NCBI GenBank assembly: GCA_028279545.1
Contig: JANQNN010000017.1
Coordinates: forward strand, 59,294 to 123,293
From: Nitrosopumilaceae archaeon
GTDB taxonomy: Archaea > Thermoproteota > Nitrososphaeria > Nitrososphaerales > Nitrosopumilaceae
DNA length: 64,000 bases
Direction of reading: 5' to 3'
Shown here: positions 34,549 to 42,797 of the stretch, in pieces
Layout of the letters: each line of letters begins with the position of its first letter
Position numbering within the stretch: position 1 is the stretch's first letter
Position numbers and translations under genes: made by a program
The notes under the pieces: model-generated
What the model was told of the DNA's origin: nothing
Seen by the model: the letters and a program-made list of their open reading frames with translations, nothing else
Databases searched by the model: none

Positions 34549-35688
34549 ATGAAAGTAAATTTGTCTAAAATAGTTCTTTTCGTTCTTTTTGGTCTATTTC
34601 TAATTGGGGGAACAAATTTAATTTTATTTGAAAATGTATATGCAGATAATTCTTTTCATGTGGTAACTAATCCGGAATTTCCCGGTAAAGCAACCTCAGC
34701 ATCAATAGATGAGAAGACAAATAAAATTTACATCACTGATTTTTTTGCAGGTAAACTCTTCGTACTTGATGGCGAAACCAATCAAGTTTTAGATTCAATT
34801 GAGGTAGTTAAAACGCCATTTGGAGTTGGCGTTAATTCAGAAACCAATATGGTATATGTTGGAGGAGAATTTTCAAATACTCTTTCAATTTTAGATTCTG
34901 TCAAAAAAGAGGTAATTAAAGAAATTTCCTTGACGGATCCCTACGATATTGCAGTTGATCAAAAATCTAACACCATCTATGTGACTAGTGACAGATCAAA
35001 TATGGTATATGTCATTAATGGTTTTACAAATGAAGTTGAAACCTCTTTTGAAGTATTGGTTCCATGCGGAATTGCAGTAAATCCCGAAACAGGTTTTGTT
35101 TATGTAACAAGTGAATCCGAAAACTTGGTTCATGTTTGGGACAGAAATTCCAATCAACAAGTAACTACAATCAACGTTGGAGAAAGTCCTAGAGGAGTAA
35201 CAGTAAATCCCGAAACAAATATGGTATATGTAACTAATCAGATTAATAATACAATTTCAGTTATTGATGGGGGCCAAAATGTGGTAAAAACATCAATTGA
35301 TGTGGGAGAAATTCCAAGAAGAGTTGTTGCAGATTCCAAATCCAATCTCGTATATGTTTCAAATCAGGCTTCAAAAGATATTTCAGTAATTGATGGGGCA
35401 TCAAACGAGGTAATCAAAACAATTCCTGTAAAGGTACCTTTTGAACTTGCAATTAATCAAAACTCTGGAAAATTATATTCAATGTATTATAATGGAAATA
35501 TCTCAATTATCACAAAGACAAACATTCATCCTCCTCCCCAAAAACAAATTGCTGGTGGAATAGATGTTGAAAATGTCACATGTAAAGAAGGTTTTGAACT
35601 TTTATTCAAATCATCAAACTCACAACCCGTTTGTGTAAAACCATCAAGTGTTGAAAAATTACTAGAACGGAACTGGGCTCATAAATAA
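34549..35688 (+). CDS. Secreted YVTN beta-propeller protein with Cys-containing C-terminal module
   Basis: The 379-residue protein has a signal peptide (ending near V-Y-A-D) and about six or seven YVTN/YncE blades, each with V-N-x-x-T-N-x-V-Y-V and I-S-V-I-D-G. The last 45 residues, N-V-T-C-K-E-G-F-E-L-L-F-K-S and then S-V-E-K-L-L-E-R-N-W, form a separate module also present in the neighbouring secreted protein at 35890-36606. The propeller suggests extracellular binding of ligand, metal or protein. Its convergent neighbour may act in the same place. Confidence 0.88.
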   Translation: MKVNLSKIVLFVLFGLFLIGGTNLILFENVYADNSFHVVTNPEFPGKATSASIDEKTNKIYITDFFAGKLFVLDGETNQVLDSIEVVKTPFGVGVNSETNMVYVGGEFSNTLSILDSVKKEVIKEISLTDPYDIAVDQKSNTIYVTSDRSNMVYVINGFTNEVETSFEVLVPCGIAVNPETGFVYVTSESENLVHVWDRNSNQQVTTINVGESPRGVTVNPETNMVYVTNQINNTISVIDGGQNVVKTSIDVGEIPRRVVADSKSNLVYVSNQASKDISVIDGASNEVIKTIPVKVPFELAINQNSGKLYSMYYNGNISIITKTNIHPPPQKQIAGGIDVENVTCKEGFELLFKSSNSQPVCVKPSSVEKLLERNWAHK

Positions 35689-35692
35689 TTAT

Positions 35693-35719
35693 CATAAATG
35701 GTAAATTTTTTCATTTATG
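35693..35719. repeat. Small hairpin after the beta-propeller gene
   Basis: CATAAATG (35693-35700) and CATTTATG (35712-35719) are perfect inverted arms around a T-rich 11-base loop. It begins five bases after the stop codon and may contribute to transcript ending. Confidence 0.4.
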
Positions 35720-35745
35720 GAATCAGAATTAATGTGAAAAAAATA

Positions 35746-35795
35746 GAAATCAAGTCTTAAAACCACCGGGGGGTAGTTTTGCAGGACTTGATTTC
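35746..35795. repeat. Long two-tier hairpin between convergent genes
   Basis: The outer arms GAAATCAAGTC (35746-35756) and GACTTGATTTC (35785-35795) pair perfectly over 11 bases. Inside, AAAACCACC (35759-35767) pairs with GGTAGTTTT (35772-35780) with one mismatch. It could be a bidirectional terminator, a structured RNA or a small mobile palindrome. Confidence 0.6.
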
Positions 35796-35889
35796 CGTGA
35801 TAAATCACTCTTCATTCTATTTAATTAAATTCCCAAATCTTTTTTGAAAAAAAATACTATTTCAAATCATCCTTTATGAAAAAGACCAT

Positions 35890-36606
35890 CTATGGGTTTT
35901 GGGTTTCTGAAGAGTCTCTTTTTAATTCTTGGATGCTAATATCTTCTATGAATAATTGCCCATCAGCACTTCGGCATTGTTGGGGGTATGATTCCATTAC
36001 TGGATTGCCAGCTGCTACACATTCGTCAAAGTTTGTAATTATTTTCATTAAACATTCTCCTTCATGCTTCATTGCTATGTGCTCAGCATTTAATGCACAT
36101 TTGTTTCCATAAGTTACTTCATCCATTCCACACACAGGATCATATTCTAAGGTACAAGCAATAGGTGGTTTTTCTAATTGCCATCCTCTTTTCTCTAGTT
36201 TTTCAACAGAATTAGAATCAACACAAGCAGGGAAAGCATTATGAGATTTGAACAAAAGCTGTTTTCCTTCAGCACAAATAATATTATCTGCAGAAATCCC
36301 GGCATGTTTTTGGTGAAGTGGTCGTAAGTATTCTTTCATAATACCATCCATAATGCAAACTTTTCCTGGATAAGCACCTGGTCCACATCTATCATCTAAA
36401 ACACAGATTTTATCTAAAACTGCAAAACCGGGTGCACAAACTCCATTATGAGGAATATGATGAGGTCCAATCAATTTTCCCCCCATTCTGCCATTTTCTG
36501 GGTCTTCATGATTCACAGCAAAAACAGGTTCTGATAAAATTAAAGAAAACATTAGAAATGCAAAAAGTGGAAAAACAAACAAAAATCCAAGATTTGATTT
36601 TTTCAT
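35890..36606 (-). CDS. Secreted protein with a Kazal-type domain
   Basis: From ATG 36606 the protein has 238 residues and a signal peptide. A longer frame to 36699 is rejected because it overlaps the tRNA gene. The centre has the same module as the beta-propeller protein (C-A-E-G-K-Q-L-L-F-K-S and S-V-E-K-L-E-K-R-G-W). Then comes a Kazal-like unit: C-T-L-E-Y-D-P-V-C-G, V-T-Y-G-N-K-C-A-L-N, and E-G-E-C. The end has A-G-N-P-V-M-E-S-Y-P-Q-Q-C, a motif seen beside Kazal domains in bacterial proteins. A protease-inhibitor or adhesion role outside the cell is an inference. Confidence 0.82.
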   Translation of the reverse strand: MKKSNLGFLFVFPLFAFLMFSLILSEPVFAVNHEDPENGRMGGKLIGPHHIPHNGVCAPGFAVLDKICVLDDRCGPGAYPGKVCIMDGIMKEYLRPLHQKHAGISADNIICAEGKQLLFKSHNAFPACVDSNSVEKLEKRGWQLEKPPIACTLEYDPVCGMDEVTYGNKCALNAEHIAMKHEGECLMKIITNFDECVAAGNPVMESYPQQCRSADGQLFIEDISIQELKRDSSETQNP

Positions 36607-36662
36607 TCTTGTAAATTCTGTTTTTGTTGGGAATTTACCTTTTACTATTCTTGTACTAGATT

Positions 36663-36744
36663 CGCCAGGTAAGGGATTCGAACCCCTGCACGCTTTCACG
36701 TAGCCGTTTTCGAGACGGCCGCCTTACCACTTGGCTAACCTGGC
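36663..36744 (-). tRNA. tRNA-Ser (anticodon CGA)
   Basis: The minus strand folds as acceptor stem GCCAGGT / ACCTGGC, a D arm with AGCCAAGTGGTAAGGC, an anticodon stem GCCGT / ACGGC with loop CTCGAAA (anticodon CGA, reading UCG), a long variable arm of the type found in Ser tRNAs (TACGTGAAAGCGTG), and a T arm with GGTTCGAATCC. The discriminator base is G, as needed for SerRS. No intron and no encoded CCA were seen. Confidence 0.93.
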
Positions 36745-36821
36745 ATTTTTCTATAAAAATTTCACCATAATAAAGAAAACAATTTGATTTAGGTTTAATT
36801 AAAAATTCCAAATTTTTTGAA

Positions 36822-37088
36822 TTACTTTATATCAAAAAGCTCATCCTGGAATTTCTTTTTAATTTGTTTTTTGGATTTTTCCCATTCTTCCTTTGAAATG
36901 TTATCTGCAAAAATTGATTTAAATTTTACATGATTTTTGTGAGAATCTTCAATGGCAGTTAAGATTTTCCTTTTTTCTTCATAATCCAATGGAAAATATG
37001 TGGTTACCAAAAAAGGAGGCTGATTTTTATCTAACTTTAAATCATAAATTTTCTCTTCAATTTCAGACGAAATGGCTAGTTTTTTCAT
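36822..37088 (-). CDS. Conserved hypothetical protein
   Basis: The 88-residue protein is charged and has the strand P-P-F-L-V-T-T-Y-F-P-L-D-Y-E and a helical C-terminal half. No domain was recognised. It overlaps the preceding two-helix membrane protein gene by four bases (ATGA), so the two are translationally coupled. Confidence 0.65.
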   Translation of the reverse strand: MKKLAISSEIEEKIYDLKLDKNQPPFLVTTYFPLDYEEKRKILTAIEDSHKNHVKFKSIFADNISKEEWEKSKKQIKKKFQDELFDIK

Positions 37089-37279
37089 GATTTGACCTCT
37101 CTTTTTCTTTTAACAATACTAAAAACGATTAATGCAATTCCAACTACAATCCAACTCAAAGAATATCCCGAAAGATCTTCCAAATCCGAAAGGTTTTCTT
37201 GAACACCCAAATTCAGAGCAAGGCTAATTGCTCCACCAATAATCAAGCCAATTCCCGCCCAAAAAAACCAACCTTTCAT
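37085..37279 (-). CDS. Small two-helix membrane protein
   Basis: The 64-residue protein has two membrane helices (about 3-25 and 42-58) joined by an acidic loop, and a basic end. It is translationally coupled to the 88-residue gene. The function is unknown. Confidence 0.65.
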   Translation of the reverse strand: MKGWFFWAGIGLIIGGAISLALNLGVQENLSDLEDLSGYSLSWIVVGIALIVFSIVKRKREVKS

Positions 37280-37369
37280 AATTTAAAGAAATAATCCAAG
37301 AATATGGGTTTTCCTTTAAACCTTCTTTGAATAGATAAATACAAAACTGCAAAAAAAATACAATTTCTA

Positions 37370-38392
37370 ATGGGATTAAATCTCAAAACTCTTGTTGTAA
37401 GAGAAAAGACAAAGCTTGAAACTTTTGCAAATAGGATAATTGCCATTGATGCTTACAATGCAATTTACCAATTTTTAGCAAGTATTCGAGGACCAGATGG
37501 ATTGCAATTAACTGATTCGGAGGGACGAATTACAAGTCATCTTAGTGGTCTTCTTTACCGAAATATCAATTTCTTATCTTTGGGAATAAAGCCAGTATAT
37601 GTTTTTGATGGAAAGCCACCATCCCTAAAAACTGCTGAAATCGAAAGACGTCGACAAATAAAAAAAGATGCCACAATAAAATATGAAAAAGCACTTGCTG
37701 CAGGAGAAATGGAAGATGCAAGGAAGTATGCCCAACAAACTACAAGCATGAAAGATGGCATGGTTGCTGAATCAAAACAACTATTGGGATTTTTTGGGAT
37801 TCCATACATTGATGCACCCTCAGAGGGTGAAGCTACGGCAGCTCATCTAACCAATACTGGTCAAGCATATGCCTCAGCAAGCCAAGATTTTGATTCAATT
37901 TTACTTGGGGCAAAAAGATTGGTAAGAAATTTTACAAATAGTGGAAGGCGAAAAATTCCAAACAGGAACACCTACATTGAAATTGTACCTGAAATAATAG
38001 AAACTTCAAAAACTTTAGAATCACTCCAAGTTTCAAGAGAACAATTAGTAGATATTGGGATTTTAATTGGAACAGACTTTAATCCTGATGGATTTGAGCG
38101 AGTAGGCCCCAAGACTGCATTAAAAATGATAAAACAATATTCCAGATTAGAAGACATACCTCAGATTCAAGAACAGTTAGAAAAAATAGACTTTGAGCAG
38201 ATTAGAAAAATTTTCCTTCAACCCGAAGTGGCAAGAATAGATGAAATTACTTTTGATCAAGTAGACTATGAAGGGATTTCAAATTATCTCGTAAAAGAAC
38301 GAAGTTTTTCTGAAGACAGAGTACAATCCTCTTTGAATCGACTAAAAAAAGCAATTGAGAAAAAAAGTCAAAATTTAGACCAATGGTTTTGA
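37370..38392 (+). CDS. fen: Flap endonuclease FEN1
   Basis: The 340-residue enzyme removes 5' flaps in Okazaki fragment maturation and repair. It begins with the conserved M-G (the Gly2 amino group contacts the flap), the N nuclease domain has D-A-Y-N-A and V-F-D-G-K-P-P, and the I domain has E-G-E-A-T-A and D-F-D-S-I-L-L-G plus G-T-D-F-N. The last residues Q-N-L-D-Q-W-F form a PCNA-binding PIP box. Length and motif order are normal for archaea. Confidence 0.96.
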   Translation: MGLNLKTLVVREKTKLETFANRIIAIDAYNAIYQFLASIRGPDGLQLTDSEGRITSHLSGLLYRNINFLSLGIKPVYVFDGKPPSLKTAEIERRRQIKKDATIKYEKALAAGEMEDARKYAQQTTSMKDGMVAESKQLLGFFGIPYIDAPSEGEATAAHLTNTGQAYASASQDFDSILLGAKRLVRNFTNSGRRKIPNRNTYIEIVPEIIETSKTLESLQVSREQLVDIGILIGTDFNPDGFERVGPKTALKMIKQYSRLEDIPQIQEQLEKIDFEQIRKIFLQPEVARIDEITFDQVDYEGISNYLVKERSFSEDRVQSSLNRLKKAIEKKSQNLDQWF

Positions 38393-38527
38393 GTAGGGTT
38401 TAGATGATTTTATTTCTGATTTTGACTTTTAAGAGAATTTGAGTATTAGAAATTTTTAAAAAAACAGATAATTTTCTAAAACCACCTATCAATAGATGAT
38501 AAAGGAATAATATACTTAAGTATCAAT

Positions 38528-39631
38528 TTGGCTCTCAAAAAAATATTGAAATTAGAAATTGTAAGGTCAAAATTATCTCTGGTAATTTTCAGTATGGCCA
38601 TCCTTTTTTCTGGTGGAATGTTTTTGGATTTTGCATATGCAGGATATTATGGAAGTAATACAAACCAGGAAAAAGAAGAAAAAACAACTATCGAAGAACT
38701 AGTTAAACAATTTGCTCAACAGGGCAAGTTGTCAGAGGCCATGGAATACTTTGATGAAGCATTAGAAAAAAATCCAAATGATTTTGATGCTTTTTACGGC
38801 AAAGGACTTGTCAATGTGATTCTAGGGCAAAATAATTTAGCAATTTTAAATTTTGATGAGGCATTGAAAATTAATCCAAATGCTACTAACGTAAAGCTTG
38901 CCAAAGCAAATGCGCTTTATATTAACTGGGATAATGAAGAGGCCCTTGTTTATTATGACGAGGTAATAGAAAGTGAACCAAATAATTCTCAAGCGTTAAA
39001 CAACAAAGCCCTGACATTAGAAGCCCTGAAAAGATATGATAAAGCCCTTGAGTTTTTTGACAGAGCAATAGAAAGTGATCCAAAATCAACTTCTACACTA
39101 AACAACAAAGGTTTCTTTCTTGATAAAATAGAAAGACATGATGAATCAATTCAGGCTTTTGATAAATCAATTAGTATAGACCCATTGAATATCGATGCCC
39201 TGTTAGGAAAAGCATTTGCCCTGTCTGGGGAAGGAAAGGTGGAGGAGGCTCAGAGTGTATTTCAAAAGGTTTTGGAAATTGAGCCCAAAAATGCTGTTGC
39301 TTTCAAGGCAACAATAATGGCTTCAGGCGGAGAAGGGAATTTTGTGGAATTGGCAGAAGAAGAATTTGACCCCCAAAGAATTTTACTTGATTTTACACCT
39401 ATTGGATTAATCATTAAGGCAATTGCACCAGAGGCTTCAGCCGAAGAAGATTTTCAAAAGGAAAAAGAAAATCGAGAGGTAGACTTGAATCCTTTGGATA
39501 AATCAGGCCAAAAGATTCCTGATTGGATAAAAACCACCATGATATGGTTTGCTGAGGGTGAAATTTCAGAGGATGAAATGATTTCAGCTATTCAATTTCT
39601 GATAAATGAAGGAATAATCAAATTAAATTAG
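38528..39631 (+). CDS. Secreted TPR protein with a C-terminal I-P-D-W-I-K tail
   Basis: The 367-residue protein has a signal peptide (ending near A-Y-A-G) and about six TPR units (residues about 55-260) with the pattern Y-x-x-A-L-x-x-F-D-x-A-I-x-x-x-P. Next comes D-P-Q-R-I-L-L-D-F-T-P-I-G, a motif also found in the TPR protein at 41316. The last 40 residues, I-P-D-W-I-K-T-T-M-I-W-F-A then G-I-I-K-L-N, belong to a C-terminal unit that recurs in proteins of this phylum. It is the first gene of the caspase cluster, 52 bases before the caspase-like gene. It starts at TTG 38528. Confidence 0.82.
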   Translation: MALKKILKLEIVRSKLSLVIFSMAILFSGGMFLDFAYAGYYGSNTNQEKEEKTTIEELVKQFAQQGKLSEAMEYFDEALEKNPNDFDAFYGKGLVNVILGQNNLAILNFDEALKINPNATNVKLAKANALYINWDNEEALVYYDEVIESEPNNSQALNNKALTLEALKRYDKALEFFDRAIESDPKSTSTLNNKGFFLDKIERHDESIQAFDKSISIDPLNIDALLGKAFALSGEGKVEEAQSVFQKVLEIEPKNAVAFKATIMASGGEGNFVELAEEEFDPQRILLDFTPIGLIIKAIAPEASAEEDFQKEKENREVDLNPLDKSGQKIPDWIKTTMIWFAEGEISEDEMISAIQFLINEGIIKLN

Positions 39632-39683
39632 GCGTAGATTTCTCGATCATCTTAATTTATGACTAGACTAAAAGAAATTAGGT

Positions 39684-41303
39684 TTGGGGGGAAAGAAAAA
39701 AGCACTCATTATTAGCATTAGTGATTACAATGATGATTCGCTTCCAAAATTAGAATTTTGTAAACATGACGGTGAGGAAATGTATCAAACTCTTTCCAAT
39801 CTAGGATATGAAATTAAAGAAACCCATAAAATTATAGGAAAAGCTGATCAAAAAACCATTCGACATACTTTGATAAAATTTTTTAGAAATGATGTAAATA
39901 TAGATGATACTTTACTTTTTTATTTTTCTGGTCATGGCGTTTTAGACGGGTATGGTGGACGATTTTTTGCAAATACTGATGTGAGTAGCGAGATTCCCGA
40001 GCTTGATGGTGTTAGATTTGAAGTACTAAATGAACAGATGGAGAAAAGTAATGCTGAGAAAAAAATTGCAATACTTGATTGTTGTTTTAGTGGTGGCGCA
40101 GTTCCAACGCTTACGGGAAAAGCTGGAGATGATCAAGAAAAGGAAGCTGAAAATTTAGGTCGTGAAGGTCTGGATAAGGTATTTGGTAAAAGTCAAGGAA
40201 GCTGTGTTTTAGCATCATCTCTTTCGAGTAAAAGATCATTTGCTCTTGCTGACAAATCACATAGTGCATTTACTCGTTTCGTTATTGAAGGATTAAAAGG
40301 GAAAAAAGATTCAGTAGATGAAAATGGGTTTGTAACTCCTGAAAAATTATCTACATATGTCTTTAAAGAATTACAAAAAGTGCCAGACCTTGCAAATCAA
40401 AAGCCTGTAAGGAACTTGTCAATTGCCGGTAAAATTATTCTCGCTGAGCATCCTCAATTAAGTAAGCAAGCAGAAAAAAAACAGACTAAATCCAGAGTTT
40501 CAGATCTACTTGACCAGAATATTAGTGCAAGTGAATTAAAAGAAAAATTGGCAGTTATGTTTGAAATTGAACATAAGGTCTTTGAAGAAATTAATATCTC
40601 TCCTGATGTTATAGAGGAGAAAAAAGAATCTCCAACAATTAGCAAAGATGCGCTAAATAAGATTCAAGAAATAAAAGGTGCAAAAGAGGAAATTCATGAA
40701 AAATTAGAAAGTTTAGGAGAAAAACCCGAGGTTGATGTGTCTCTAACCCTTAAGGAAGCAAATTTAGGATATTTTGTAGGTAATTATGATGAAGCCAATA
40801 AACTGTATGATAAGGTTCTAGAAGTTGAACCAACAAACCATGTTGCAAAAAAGAACAAGGAATTAACCGTAAATAAATTAGATTTAGCCTTAGGTAAAAA
40901 CAAAGTTTGGAAAAACAAGGATATTGATATTTTAGCATTATCACAAAGAATTGAAAAATTCTTCAAAAGTGAGGGGTTTAACAAAGTACGGATAGAAGAA
41001 GACCCGGATGGTAATTGGTATGATGTTCAAGCAAAAAAAGGAGGAATCAAAAGTACCCTATCGGGTACACGAAAGGCCATTCATGTGTTAATTGAAAAAA
41101 ATTCTGGTGAACTAAAGGTTTCAATGACTTTGGGTGAATGGGGGAAAAATTTGGCAATAGCTGCAGGTACAGCATTTCTCACGTGGGGAGTAACTGCAGC
41201 AGCAGGTGCAATAGCCAATGCAAAATTTAGAAAAAAACTCTGGGATTACATTGAAGAATCTGTAAGTTTGCTAAGTGATGAAAATAAATCACAAGGAACC
41301 TAA
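39684..41303 (+). CDS. Caspase-like peptidase (C14) with TPR and C-terminal membrane domain
   Basis: The 539-residue protein begins with a p20-like caspase fold. The dyad is His84 in F-Y-F-S-G-H-G and Cys134 in I-L-D-C-C-F-S-G, with the expected strand order. The middle (260-340) is helical and linker-like. Residues about 345-385 hold one or two TPR-like helices. A C-terminal domain with D-G-N-W-Y-D-V-Q-A-K-K-G-G and G-E-W-G-K-N-L-A precedes one hydrophobic helix (about 490-512). No signal peptide was found, so the peptidase domain should be cytoplasmic. It starts at TTG 39684, and the next TPR gene begins 12 bases after the stop, which suggests one operon. Confidence 0.88.
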   Translation: MGGKKKALIISISDYNDDSLPKLEFCKHDGEEMYQTLSNLGYEIKETHKIIGKADQKTIRHTLIKFFRNDVNIDDTLLFYFSGHGVLDGYGGRFFANTDVSSEIPELDGVRFEVLNEQMEKSNAEKKIAILDCCFSGGAVPTLTGKAGDDQEKEAENLGREGLDKVFGKSQGSCVLASSLSSKRSFALADKSHSAFTRFVIEGLKGKKDSVDENGFVTPEKLSTYVFKELQKVPDLANQKPVRNLSIAGKIILAEHPQLSKQAEKKQTKSRVSDLLDQNISASELKEKLAVMFEIEHKVFEEINISPDVIEEKKESPTISKDALNKIQEIKGAKEEIHEKLESLGEKPEVDVSLTLKEANLGYFVGNYDEANKLYDKVLEVEPTNHVAKKNKELTVNKLDLALGKNKVWKNKDIDILALSQRIEKFFKSEGFNKVRIEEDPDGNWYDVQAKKGGIKSTLSGTRKAIHVLIEKNSGELKVSMTLGEWGKNLAIAAGTAFLTWGVTAAAGAIANAKFRKKLWDYIEESVSLLSDENKSQGT

Positions 41304-41315
41304 GGAATTTTAATC

Positions 41316-42749
41316 ATGATCAAAAGTAAAATTTTTCTTTCCATAATTTTTCTGACTGTAATCTTAATTTTTACAGGTAACCAATTTGGAAATGCAGAAA
41401 ATAATGAAGAAGTAATGAAAGAACCAGAAGATAAAAGTGTAGATGAATTAGTCGATATTGGAAGTGCATACCTAGACCAAGGACAGTATGAAGAAGCTTT
41501 GAAATATTTTGATAGAGCTTTAAAGATTGATCCCAATGATCCTTATGTGTTAGGATACAAAGGAGATGCTCTCTTGGACTTTGGAAAGTTTGATGAAGCA
41601 GTTGTTATTTACAAAAGAGCTTTAGAGATTGATCCTGGTGACGTAATTACCTTAGCAAATCTTGGGTATACCCTTAGTCTGTTAGAAAGATATGATGAAG
41701 CTCTTGTCTATTATGACAAGGCTTTGAGTATAGAAGATGATGATTTTATTACTTTAAACAACAAAGGAAAGACTTTATTCAGTTTAGGAAAACATGATGA
41801 AGCTCTTGTCTATTTTGACAAAGCACTAGATATTGTTCCAAAGGATATTTATCCATTAAGCAACAAAGGATCCACTCTTAGTCAAATGGAACGATATGAG
41901 GAAGCTCTCAATTATTTTGATAAAGTATTGAAAATTGATCCTAATAATAAAACTACATTATATGAAAAAGGATATGCCCTAAGTCAACTGGATAGGTATG
42001 AGGAATCTCTTGACTATTATGATAGAGCTTTGAAATTTGAACCTTCCAATGTAGATGCATTAGTAGGAAAGGCCATCGCATTATGTGAACTTGAAAAATA
42101 TTCCAAAGCAAAAAATTTATTTGATAAAGTTTTGGCTATTGAGCCTGAAAATAAAGCTGCCACTAAAGGATTAAAATTTACTTCAAACGCCATTCAAGGG
42201 AAAATAGACCAAAATGAACTAGAACAAACAAAAGATGAATTTAGTCCAGAGAAAATTTTACTAGATTATACGCCAGTGGGAATTCTAGTACAGGAACTAG
42301 TACCAGAAGTAAGTGCGGAAGAAGAAACCAATCAACAGACATCTCAAAACAACCAAGGACCAACTTCAGATAATGGGGGTTGTCTTATTGCAACTGCGAC
42401 CTATGGCTCTGAGCTTGCACCACAAGTACAACAGCTAAGAGAATTACGTGACAATACACTACTTGAAACAAATTCAGGAAAAAATTTTATGAATGCATTC
42501 AATGGTATCTATTACTCTTTTAGTCCAATTGTTGCAGATTATGAGCGTGAAAATCCATTATTCAAAGAAGCTGTCAAACTTGCAATTACCCCAATGATTT
42601 CTAGTCTTTCAATTTTGAACATTGCAGATATGGAAACTGAGACAGAGGTTCTAGGATTTGGTATAAGTTTGATAGTTTTGAATATTGGAATGTATTTTGG
42701 AATCCCAGCTTTTGCTATTTGGAAAATAAAAAAATTTAGTAATTCTTAA
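41316..42749 (+). CDS. Secreted TPR protein with CFI-box C-terminal module
   Basis: The 477-residue protein has a signal peptide (cut near G-N-A-E), seven to eight TPR units (about 40-285), the linker E-K-I-L-L-D-Y-T-P-V-G shared with the 38528 protein, a Gln/Asn/Thr-rich stretch, and a 126-residue C-terminus starting N-G-G-C-L-I-A-T-A-T-Y-G. That C-terminus matches the end of the DsbA-like protein at 11059-12291 along its whole length. A final hydrophobic helix is followed by a basic tail. It probably works outside the membrane, anchored by this module. It directly follows the caspase-like gene. Confidence 0.88.
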   Translation: MIKSKIFLSIIFLTVILIFTGNQFGNAENNEEVMKEPEDKSVDELVDIGSAYLDQGQYEEALKYFDRALKIDPNDPYVLGYKGDALLDFGKFDEAVVIYKRALEIDPGDVITLANLGYTLSLLERYDEALVYYDKALSIEDDDFITLNNKGKTLFSLGKHDEALVYFDKALDIVPKDIYPLSNKGSTLSQMERYEEALNYFDKVLKIDPNNKTTLYEKGYALSQLDRYEESLDYYDRALKFEPSNVDALVGKAIALCELEKYSKAKNLFDKVLAIEPENKAATKGLKFTSNAIQGKIDQNELEQTKDEFSPEKILLDYTPVGILVQELVPEVSAEEETNQQTSQNNQGPTSDNGGCLIATATYGSELAPQVQQLRELRDNTLLETNSGKNFMNAFNGIYYSFSPIVADYERENPLFKEAVKLAITPMISSLSILNIADMETETEVLGFGISLIVLNIGMYFGIPAFAIWKIKKFSNS

Positions 42750-42797
42750 TGATAATAATCAAGAAGTTGTTAAAATATCAAATTTTCATATGTTAAA

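Noticed and set aside
36607..36699. N-terminal extension of the Kazal protein up to 36699
   Set aside because: It overlaps the tRNA-Ser gene at 36663-36744 and would not give a signal peptide at the N-terminus. ATG 36606 does.
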